Assembly: GCF_002749615.1 (NCBI RefSeq)
Contig: NZ_CP024201.1
Span: 2,232,001 to 2,296,000 of the forward strand
From: Caulobacter mirabilis
Lineage (GTDB): Bacteria; Pseudomonadota; Alphaproteobacteria; Caulobacterales; Caulobacteraceae
Reading direction: 5' to 3'
Length of the DNA: 64,000 nucleotides
The translations under genes and the position numbers were made by a program. Every line of letters starts with the position of its first letter. The first letter of the stretch is position 1. Shown piece after piece: positions 8,142-18,500 of this stretch. The notes under the pieces are model-generated. The model worked only from the letters and a program-made list of their open reading frames with translations. It was not told where the DNA came from and did no database searches.

Positions 8142-9491
8142 ATGCCAGGTCATCGCGCCAAGATCCGCATGTACCGCCACGGCCTCGGCGACTGCCTGCT
8201 GGTTCGCCTGCCTCGCGCGGGCGGGCGGGACTACAGCATCCTGATCGACTGCGGCGTGATCCTGGGCACGTCAAAGGCCAAGGAGAAGATCAACGCCGTG
8301 ATGGACGACGTCGTCGCCGTGACTGACGGCCGGCTCGATCTGATCGTGCTGACCCACGCGCACGGCGATCACGTCTCGGGGTTTCTTCAGGCCGAGAAGA
8401 CCTTCCGCAGTCTCAAGGAGGTCGGCCAGGTCTGGATGGCCTGGACGGAGAATCCCGAAGACGCCTTCGCCCAGTCGCTGCTGCCGGCCAAGTACCGCGA
8501 GCGGGCCGTCGAGGCGCTCAAGGCCGCAACCAACCAGGCCTTCGCGATCGGCGACGACCAGACCGGCGCGCGAATCCGCAGCTTGACCGACTTTTTCGGC
8601 ATCGACGGTCTCGGCGCGGCGGGGAAGGGCGCCACCACCGAGGACGCCGTGCAGGTCGCCCGCGAGCTGGCCCCGGCCGGGAAGCTGCGCTACTGCGAGC
8701 CGGGCCAGGCTCCCTATCGGCCGGATGGCGTCGCCGCTCGCATCATGGTGCTGGGGCCGCCCCGCGACGCCAAGCTGATCCGTCGGTCGGCGCCCACGAA
8801 GAAGGGGCGCGAGACATACGAGGCGGCGGGCTACATCGGCCAGCTGGGCCCGCTGGCGGCGCTGGAGGCGGACGGACGGCCGTTCTCCTCGCTCTTCACC
8901 ATCCCGACCGATACGGCCAGGGCGATGCCGTTCTTCCGCAAGGCCTACTGGACCGGGGGCGCGGCCGACGACGATTGGCGGGGGATCGACGACATCGCCG
9001 CCTCCAGCGCTCTCGACCTGGCGCTCAAGCTCGACAGCGACACCAACAACACCAGCCTGGTTCTGGCCATAGAGCTGGACGGCCAGAGCCAGAGCGGCCA
9101 CCCCGGCCGCGACGTCCTGCTGTTCGCCGCGGACGCCCAGGTCGGCAACTGGCAGTCCTGGAAGGACGTGAAGTGGGCCGCGCCCGAAGGAGAGGCGGCG
9201 GTCGAGGGACTCGACCTGGTCCGACGCACCTTGGTCTACAAGGTCGGCCATCACGGCAGCCACAACGCCACGCTGAAGGCCTATCTGGAATCGATGGAAC
9301 GCCTGCTGGTGGCCCTGAATCCGGTCGACGAGGTCATGGCCGGCAAGAAACGCTGGGACCACATCCCGCTGCCGTCGCTCGAGGAGGCCTTGCGAAAGCA
9401 GGCCGCCGAGGCGCTGGCGCGCGCCGACCAGGACGGGGCCCAGGGGCCGCACGTCCTGGAGGACAGGCTGTTCTACGAGGTCAGCGTCTAG
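8142..9491 (+). CDS. ComEC/Rec2-like MBL-fold metallo-hydrolase
   Basis: A 449-residue metallo-beta-lactamase-fold protein. The N-terminus has the IRMYRHGLGDCLLV and SILIDCG strands, then the metal motif T-H72-A-H74-G-D76-H77 (VLTHAHGDHVSGF). Late in the chain are LLFAADAQ and VGHHGSHNATL, which match the later metal ligands and the HHGS motif of the ComEC/Rec2-like hydrolase subgroup. There is no membrane domain, so it is a soluble stand-alone hydrolase, probably cytoplasmic. Members of the subgroup hydrolyse nucleic acids or nucleotide-like esters, but the substrate here is unknown. A GGAGGGGG ribosome site precedes the ATG, and the gene sits 13 bases after the double-protease gene. It is the last gene of the plus-strand run; the next gene is convergent. 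Confidence 0.88.
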   Translation: MPGHRAKIRMYRHGLGDCLLVRLPRAGGRDYSILIDCGVILGTSKAKEKINAVMDDVVAVTDGRLDLIVLTHAHGDHVSGFLQAEKTFRSLKEVGQVWMAWTENPEDAFAQSLLPAKYRERAVEALKAATNQAFAIGDDQTGARIRSLTDFFGIDGLGAAGKGATTEDAVQVARELAPAGKLRYCEPGQAPYRPDGVAARIMVLGPPRDAKLIRRSAPTKKGRETYEAAGYIGQLGPLAALEADGRPFSSLFTIPTDTARAMPFFRKAYWTGGAADDDWRGIDDIAASSALDLALKLDSDTNNTSLVLAIELDGQSQSGHPGRDVLLFAADAQVGNWQSWKDVKWAAPEGEAAVEGLDLVRRTLVYKVGHHGSHNATLKAYLESMERLLVALNPVDEVMAGKKRWDHIPLPSLEEALRKQAAEALARADQDGAQGPHVLEDRLFYEVSV

Positions 9492-9503
9492 CGCGCGTTC
9501 CGC

Positions 9504-12500
9504 CTAGCGTGACGCCACGACACAGGCCGCCGCCACGCGGCCGTCGCTGCAGATCAGCGGCGCGATCAGTCGCGGATCCTCGGTGATGACACGGTCGTCG
9601 TCGGTTCCGGAGTCGATGGGACGAGGGTCGAGCGCCGGCGGCGCATAGGGCGCCAGGAAGCGTTCCTGGATGGCGCTGGCCCCATCCTGCGCCGGCGGCG
9701 GCGCGGCCGTCACCGTCATGACGCCGTCCAGGAAGGTGACGGCATAGTTGGCCGAGATGGACAGGTCGCCGCGGCCGATCCGGTAGTCGCCGGCCGGGCT
9801 GCCCTGGGCCGCGTCGGTGGCCAGTCCGCCGGTGAATCCGTCGCCGTTGACCAGGCCCAATCCGCCAAGGCTGTAGGTGAGCGGCGGATTGACGAAGCCC
9901 TGGGTCCGCGACTGGTTGTGCGCGATGACCGTGACGGGCCGCGGCGTGATCGTCAGCCCGCCCCCCGTAAAGGTGATCGTGTAGTTGGCGGAGGCGGTCA
10001 GACTGCCCTGGGTGATGGCGTAGCTTCCGACGCCGGAAGCGGTCGTCGCGCTGGTGGTCAGGCTGCCGGTCAGGCTGTCGCCGTTGACGAGCCCGAGGCC
10101 GCCGACGGCGTAGGTGAGCAGCGGGTTGGCGTTCCCGTAGATGCGGCTCAGGGCGTCAGCGGTGACGGTGATCGCCCGCGGTGTGACGGTCAGGTTCGAA
10201 CCGACGAAGGTCAGGTCGTAGTTGGCCGAGGCGGCTAGGTCGCCCTGGCTGATGGCGTAGGTTCCGACGCCGGAAGCCGTCGTCGCCCCTGTAGCCAGGG
10301 CGCCAGTCAGGCTGTCGCCGTTGACCAGCCCGAGGCCGCCGACGGCGTAGGTGAGCAGGGGATTGGCGTTCCCGTAGATACGGCTCAGGGCGTCAGCGGT
10401 GACGGTGATCGCCCGCGGGGTGATGGCGAGGGTCGAACCAACGAAGGTCAGGTCGTAGTTGCTGGAAGCCGCCAAGTCGCCCTGGCTGATGGCGTAGCTG
10501 CCGACGCCGGAAGCGGTCGTCGCGCCGGTGGTCAGGGCGCCGCTGAGGGTGTCGCCGTTGACGAGCCCGAGGCCGCCGACGGCGTAGGTCAGCAGCGGGT
10601 TGGCGTTCCCGTAGATGCGGCTGAGGGCGTCGGCGGTGACGGTGATCGCCCGCGGCGTGATGGCGAGGGTCGAACCGACGAAGGTCAGGTCATAGTTGGC
10701 CGAGGCGGCCAGATCGCCTTGGCTGATGGCGTAGGTTCCAACGCCGGAAGCCGTCGTCGCCCCGGTGGCCAGTCCGCCGCTGAGCGTGTCGCCGTTGACG
10801 AGCCCGAGGCCGCCGACGGCGTAGGTGAGCAGCGGATTGGCGTTCCCGTAGATGCGGCTCAGGGCGTCGGCGGTGACGGTGATCGCCCGCGGCGTGATGG
10901 CGAGGGTCGAACCGACGAAGGTCAGGTCGTAGTTGGCCGAAGCCGCCAGATCGCCTTGGCTGATGGCGTAGCTGCCGACGCCCGAGGCGGTGGTGGCGCC
11001 GGTGGTCAGGGCGCCGGTCAGGCTGTCGCCGTTGACGAGCCCCAAGCCGCCGACGGCGTAGGTCAGCAGCGGGTTGGCGTTCCCGTAGATACGGTTGAGG
11101 GCGTCGGCGGTGATGGTGATGGCGCGCGGCGTGACGGTCAGGCTGGAGCCGACGAAGGTCAGGTCGTAGTTGCCGGAAGCCGCCAGGTCGCCCTGGGTGA
11201 CGGCGTAGGTTCCGACGCCGGAGGCGGTGGTGGCTCCGGTGGCCAGGGCGCCGCTGAGCGTGTCGCCGTTGACCAGCCCGAGGCCGCCGACGGCGTAGGT
11301 GAGCAGGGGATTGGCGTTACCGTAGATGCGGCTCAGCGCGTCGGCGGTGATGGTGATGGCGCGCGGCGTGACGGTCAGGTTGGAGCCGACGAAGGTCAGG
11401 TCGTAGTTGCCGGACGCCGCCAGGTCGCCTTGGGTGACGGCGTAGGTTCCGACGCCGGAGGCGGTGGTGGCTCCGGTGGCCAGGGCGCCGCTGAGGGTGT
11501 CGCCGTTGACGAGCCCGAGGCCGCCGACGGCGTAGGTCAGCAGCGGGTTGGCGTTCCCGTAGATGCGGCTGAGGGCGTCGGCGGTGACGGTGATGGCGCG
11601 CGGCGTGATGGCGAGGTTCGAACCGACGAAGGTCAGGTCGTAGTTAGCGGTGGCCGCCAGGTCACCCTGGGTGACGGCGTAGGTTCCGACGCCGGAGGCC
11701 GTCGTTGCGCCGGTGGCCAGGGCGCCGGTGAGCGTGTCGCCGTTGACGAGCCCGAGGCCGCTGACGACGTAGGTCAGCAGTGGGTTGGTGTTCCCGTAGA
11801 TACGGCTCAAGGCGTCAGCGGTGACGGTCAGCGCTCGCGGCGTGATCTGAAGGTTCGAGCCGATGAAGGTGAGGTCGTAGTTGGCCGAAGCCGCCAGGTC
11901 GCCCTGGCTGATGGCGTAGGTTCCGATGCCGGAGGCGGTCGTCGCCCCGGTGGCCAGGGCGCCGGAGAGGCTGTCGCCGTTGACCAGCCCGAGGCCGCTG
12001 ACGACGTAGGTCAGCAGCGGGTTGGCGTTCCCGTAGATGCGGCTGAGGGCGTCGGCGGTGACGGTCAGCGCTCGCGGCGTGATCTGAAGGGTCGAGCCGA
12101 TGAAGGTGAGGTCGTAGTTGCTGGAGGCGGCCAGGTCGCCCTGGCTGATGGCGTAGGTTCCGATGCCGGAGGCGGTCGTCGCCCCGGTGGCCAGGGCGCC
12201 GGAGAGGCTGTCGCCGTTGACCAGCCCGAGGCCGCCGACCGCGTAGGTCAGCAGCGGGTTGGCGTTGCCGTAGATACGGTTGAGGGCGTCGGCGGTGATG
12301 GTGATGGCGCGCGGCGTGACGGTCAGGTTGGAGCCGACGAAGGTCAGGTCGTAGTTGCCGGAAGCCGCCAGGTCTCCCTGAGTGATGGCGTAGGTTCCGA
12401 CGCCGGAAGCCGTCGTCGCCCCGGTGGCCAGGGCGCCGCTGAGCGCATCGCTGTTGACCAGCCCCAGGCCGCCGATCGTGTAGGTCAGCAGGGGATTGGC

Positions 12501-15500
12501 GTTACCGTATATGCGGCTCAGGGCGTCGGCGGTGACGGTGATGGCCCGCGGCGTGATGGCGAGGGTCGCGCCGACGAAGGTGAGGTCGTAGTTGCTGGAA
12601 GCCGCCAGGTCGCCCTGGGTGATGGCGTAGCTTCCGACGCCGGAAGCCGTCGTCGCGCCGGTGGCCAGGGCGCCGGTGAGCGTGTCGCCGTTGACGAGCC
12701 CGAGGCCGCTGACGACGTAGGTCAGCAGTGGGTTGGTGTTCCCGTAGATACGGCTCAAGGCGTCAGCGGTGACGGTCAGCGCTCGCGGCGTGATCTGAAG
12801 GTTCGAGCCGATGAAGGTGAGGTCGTAGTTCGCCGAGGCCGCCAGGTCGCCCTGAGTGATGGCGTAGGTTCCGACGCCGGAGGCCGTCGTTGCGCCGGTG
12901 GCCAGGGCGCCGGTGAGCGTGTCGCCGTTGACGAGCCCGAGGCCGCTGACGACGTAGGTCAGCAGTGGGTTGGTGTTCCCGTAGATACGGCTCAAGGCGT
13001 CAGCGGTGACGGTCAGCGCTCGCGGCGTGATCTGAAGGTTCGAGCCGATGAAGGTGAGGTCGTAGTTCGCCGAGGCCGCCAGGTCGCCCTGAGTGATGGC
13101 GTAGGTTCCGACGCCGGAGGCCGTCGTTGCGCCGGTGGCCAGGGCGCCGGTGAGCGTGTCGCCGTTGACGAGCCCGAGGCCGCTGACGACGTAGGTCAGC
13201 AGTGGGTTGGTGTTCCCGTAGATACGGCTCAAGGCGTCAGCGGTGACGGTCAGCGCTCGCGGCGTGATCTGAAGGTTCGAGCCGATGAAGGTGAGGTCGT
13301 AGTTCGCCGAGGCCGCCAGGTCGCCCTGAGTGATGGCGTAGGTTCCGACGCCGGAGGCCGTCGTTGCGCCGGTGGCCAGGGCGCCGGTGAGCGTGTCGCC
13401 GTTGACGAGCCCGAGGCCGTTGACGACGTAGGTCAGCAGTGGGTTGGTGTTCCCGTAGATACGGCTCAAGGCGTCAGCGGTGACGGTCAGCGCTCGCGGC
13501 GTGATCTGAAGGTTCGCGCCGACGAAGGTGAGGTCGTAGTTGCTGGAGGCGGCCAGGTCTCCCTGAGTGATGGCGTAGCTTCCGACGCCGGAAGCGGTCG
13601 TCGCGCCGGTGGTCAGGCTGCCGGTCAGGCTATCGCCGTTGACCAGCCCCAGGCCGCCGATCGTGTAGGTCAACAGGGGATTGGCGTTGCCGTAGATGCG
13701 GTTGAGGGCGTCTGCGGTGACGGTGATCGCGCGCCGCGTGACCGTCAGCGAGCCTGACGTCGTGTTGACCGTATAGCCGTAGTCCGAGGCCAGGCTGCCG
13801 GGGACGATTTCCAGGGTGTAGCCGGTCCCGACGCCGGCCGTCGCGGCCGCACCGGTGGAGCTGACGGCAAGGCTCGGGAACAGCGCGTCGATCGTCGGGG
13901 CCAGGAAGACGCCGGCGACGCTCGGCGCGCCGACCAGGTCCGCCCATAGCGAGGGAAGACCGCCGGGGGCGATGACCTCGCCGTAGACCTTGGTCGCGTT
14001 CCTGGCCGCCACAGTGATCGTCGGGCTGTTGGCGAAGACATAGCGGTTGCCGGTCTGGGTGATCGCGCCGGGCGCCGCGGTCGCCAGCGTCCGGCCGAAC
14101 AGCGCCATGTTCTGGCTATCCAAGCTGCCGAAGGTGTTGCCGAGATGCGAATTCGCATAGACCAGCCAGCGGCCGCTCGCAGCGATGACGCCGTCGCTCC
14201 CCTGGTTGTTGATGAACAGGCCCCGTGTCGAAAGCACTGGGCTGGCGCCCGAGACCTTCGCCGCCAGGGTCAGGTCGCCGACGGCGCTGAGCGTGACGGC
14301 GCCGGTCGTGGTCACGCCATTGATCGTTGTTCCCGAGCCGTCGGAAAGGCTTGAGACCGTCAGGGCGCCGCCGGTCGTCAGGGCCAGGCTGCCGACGCTG
14401 GCGGCCACCGTGGCCACGGCGTTGCCAGCGTGATTCAGGGTGAAGTCTCCGGCGCCGGTGATCACCAGGTTCGCAGCGGTGACCCCCGCCGTCTGGGTCA
14501 CCGCGCCGCTGGCCTTGAGCGCCAGCAGGCCGCTCTGGTTCACGGCCTGGTCGATCGAGAAGGCGGCCGCGCCGCTCGAGATCTCGCGATTGGCGGGCGT
14601 CAGGCCGCTGGTCAGCGATCCCGCGGTCGCCACGAGAGTCGCCTGCGCCGCCGAGAGGGACGCCAGCGGTCCCAGGTCGTCGCGCCGCCAGGTCTCGGTC
14701 AGGTCGAAGCCGCTGGTCAGGTCGTTTCGCGATCCGATGCGGAAGGTGAGGGCGTCCGCTCCGTCGGCCGTAAAGGCGACCAGGCCCTGGCCGGCGCTCA
14801 GCGTGCCGGGGGCGCCGAAGGCGTAGTAGTAGCCGTTGGCCCCGCTGCCGACGGTCGAGATGGCCGCGCCGCCCGCCGCTAGGGTGATCATGGCCTGCCA
14901 GGCCGAGCCGTCGGCCTTGCGCGCCGTGCCGGAGACAATGTCGATCCCGTTCGGGAAGAAGCTTCTGAGGTAGGGATACTTGCCGCCGGTTCCGCCGGTC
15001 CAGACGTCGCCGGACAGGCCGACCGGAACCCCGCCGCCCTGGAGCTGGGCGGTGGTCAGGACGACTCCCCCACTGGAGAAGCCCGTCGTGTCGCTGTCGA
15101 CATAGACGTTGGATACGGAGCCGGAACCCGTTCCCACGGCGCTGAGCAGCGTCGATCCGGCGTTGGCGTAGCCGGTGATCAGGGCGCCGTCGATGACGCC
15201 GCTGTTGTCGCCGACGAGGCCGGTGGAGGCGTTGGTGTTGAACAGCAGACCGGCGGCCAGGACGTTGTGAACCGAACCTGGGTTGCGCCCGGCGATCGCG
15301 CCGGCCGTTCCGCCTCCGCCTCGCACCAGGCCGGTCACGTAGCTGTTGGCGATCGAGCCTGCGTTCTCGCCGACCAGCCCGCCGATATCGCCGTCGGTCC
15401 CGATGACCGCCGCACTGCTCCAGACGTTGAAGATGGAGCCTTGCGAGAGGCCGGCGAGCGCGCCGACGTCGCTGCCGGCGCCGCCGGCGATCGTTCCGCC

Positions 15501-18500
15501 GTTCAGACCCACGTTCCGCACCACGCTGCCGGAGGCGAGGGTTCCGAACAGCCCGAGCTGTGCGCCTGTTCCGGTGATGGTCAGGTTGTCGATCGTGTGG
15601 CCGAGGCCGTCGAACCGTCCGGAGAAACTTCCGATCAAGGCGGAGCCGTAGCTCCCGGCGCCGAGGTTGGCGACCAGGGCGAACCGGCCGGCCGATCCGT
15701 TCATGGACGGAAGGTCCTGGATCCGGCTGATCAGCGCGTAGCCTTCGCCGTTGATCACCAGGGCGCGGCCGCCGGTCGCGGTGTTGTAGATGGTGTTGCC
15801 GAAGTTGTTGACGTAGTCGAGCCGGCCGCCGCGGGCGAAGGTGAAGTTGGTGTCCGGACCGCCGTATCGGATGTCGAAGGTGTTGGCGCCGCGGTTGGTG
15901 ACCACCGCGTTGACTCGGATTGCTCCGGCGCTCTCCAGAACCATCGTCGAGAAGTCGGGCGAGTACCAGTACGACCCGGTCCAGCCCTGGGTGTAGCCGC
16001 CGATCACGGTGATCGGCGCGTCGATGGTCATCGTCCCGCCGCTGCCGAGCTTGAAGTAGGTGGTGTCGGCGGTGGTGATCGCCGCGGCGATCCTCAGGTC
16101 GCCGGCGCTCCTCAGCACGAGGCCGCCGCCGCTGGCGAGGGTCGTGGCGGCGTTCAGGATCAGCAGCGAGCCCGGCGCGACGGTTTCTATGCTGAGCTGT
16201 TGGCCGGCGGCGACCGAAAGCGGCGTGTCGACCGTATAGCTGGCGCCGGTCGCCAGGATCCGCTGCGCGGTCGCGCCGTTGTAGGCCGCCTGGGCGACGG
16301 TGTTGCCGCCGATGGCCTGGGCCAGGGCGGTCGTGTCGATCGCGGTCTGGGAGTAGAGCAGGGCGGCGGTGTTGAAGGTCCGCGTATTGCCGTAGAGATC
16401 GACGCCGCCCTGCACGGTCGCGCCGCTGGCGGTGAACAGGTGGAAGGCGTTCGTCGTCCCGGGCGCGTCGGGTCCGGAGGACTGATTGGTGTAGACGGCT
16501 GCGCTGTCGCCGGCGGCGAGCATCCCGGCCGGGACCAGGAAGTAGTAGTAGCCGTTGCGGTCGGTGGTGACGCTGCCCCAGTAGAACCCCATGGCGTTCA
16601 GCGAAACGAAGGCCGGGTCCTTCGAATAGACCGGCGCCGGCTGGGCCGAGATCAGCGGGTTCCGGCCCTGATCCTTGTAGGCGATGCCGGAGACGGCCTG
16701 GGCGCCATTCGGGAAGAAGGCCTTCAGATAGGGGTACAGGCCGTCGGCGCCGCCGGCGAAGGCGGAGCCCAATGTGGCGAGCGCGCCGCCGCCGGTCTGG
16801 AACTGGACGGTGCTCAGGCCGCCGCCGAAGTAGCTTCGGGTGCTGTCGTAGAGGCTGGCGGTGACCGTCCCCGCGCCCTGGTTGCGCCCGACGAGAGGGC
16901 CGACGTTGCTGTTGCCGTGGACCGAGCCCGCGAAGAAGGAACGGGTGATGGAACCCTGGTTGTCGCCGACGAGGCCGCCGACCCGGTCGCCGCCAAGGAT
17001 GGCCCCCATGACATAGGTGTCGGCGATGGTTCCGTAGTTTTCCCCGACCAGGCCGCCGACGTTGATCGAATCCCGCGCCTTGACCCCGACCAGCGAGAAC
17101 GACTGGCTGATCGCGCCGCCGTTGATGCCGACCAGACCTCCGACGACCGCGGTGCCGCTGACCCAGCCGCTGGCCCAGACGTTTTGAACCGTCCCCCGAA
17201 CATTGCCGGCCAGAGCGCCCGCGACCTGGTTCGCGTTGATATAGACGTCGCTCAGACCGAGATTGCGCACCACGCCGCCGATCCCGATCCGTCCGAACAG
17301 CCCGATGCCGCTGTTCGGCGTGCCGATGAACAGGTTCGAGACGACATTCCCGAGACCATCGAAGGTTCCGGTGAAGCCGTCGCCCTGCAGGCTTCCGTTC
17401 ACTGTCCCGATCGGCGTGAAGCCGTAGGGCCCCCAGGTGCGGGTCGCGACGGCGTTGAAGCTGGTCGCCAGGGCGTAGCGGCCGCCCAGCCCTGTCTGGG
17501 TGATCGCCTGCAGCTGGGCGGCGTCGTAGATCAGGGTGTAGGCCTGCCCGTTGATGGTCAGGCTCTGCCCGCCTTGAGGGCCGGTGAAGTTGGCGCTGAA
17601 GCCGTAGGCGTAGGTGACGCCGCCGCCGGCCCCGTAGTTGAGCGCGAGGCCGGCGGTTCCGTCGGCGACAAGGCCCGCGTTGACGGCGATGGATCGGTGG
17701 GCGCTGAGGGTGAGGGTGTTGGCGCTCCAGCTGATCGGGGCGGCGATCGTGATATCGCCGTCCTGAGTTCCGCCCGCGCCGGTGGAGATGGTGACGTTCG
17801 CCGTGGCGAGGGCGTTCTGCAGCGTCGTGACGTTGATGACGCTGTTGTCGCCCGTCGCCGTGAAGCCGCCGGTGTCGGGGGCGTTGGAGATGGTGACGTT
17901 ATAGGGATCGAGCAGCAGATCGCCCGTTCGGCCCTTGGGCGCGCGCAGATCGACCGTTCCGTTGAAGCCGAGCAACCGCTTGCCGGAAACCTCGGTGAAA
18001 CCGCCGTCTCCGCCATTGGCGCCGCCGCGGGCGGAAATCCGGCCGGAGAAGGCGGTGACGTCGTCCGACCAGACGATGACCCGGCCGCCGTTTCCGGCCT
18101 CGAGCGCGTCGGCGGTGACGGCGCTGGCCCCATCGATCGTGACGGTCCTGGCCCGGGCGAGGTCGCCTTGCCCTTGGAAGTCGCCGCCGATCCGCACGGC
18201 GCCGCCGCCGTCGCGCCCGGAGGCGTCGAGGCTCGCGCCGGTCAGCGTGATCGCCTCGCCGGTGACGGTGATCGCGCCGCCCCGGCCGCCGTCGCGCGCC
18301 GAGGCGTCGACGTCGCCGGTGATCGACACCGCGCCGCCGCCGCCGTCCAGCACCACCGCGCCGGGACGACCCGACACCGACCGGGCCTCGATGACGCCTT
18401 CCAGATTGACGGTCCGGCGCGCCGCGTCTCGGGCCGCCGCCGCTGAGACCTGCACCAGCCCTCCGTCGGCGGTGATCCGGCCAGACTGCACGATCAGCGG

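Noticed and set aside
9951..13742. Regular repeats considered as a CRISPR array
   Set aside because: Unit length 237 bp without spacers, in frame within a secreted protein.
10719..13757. Long open frame on the plus strand opposite the MBG repeats
   Set aside because: It exists because the repeat is a multiple of three bases; it has no ribosome site and its product is a meaningless Gly/Asp/Arg repeat.
15267..18446. A 1059-codon plus-strand frame opposite tpsA
   Set aside because: Its composition is that of an antisense shadow; the sense frame holds the TPS and GLUG domains.
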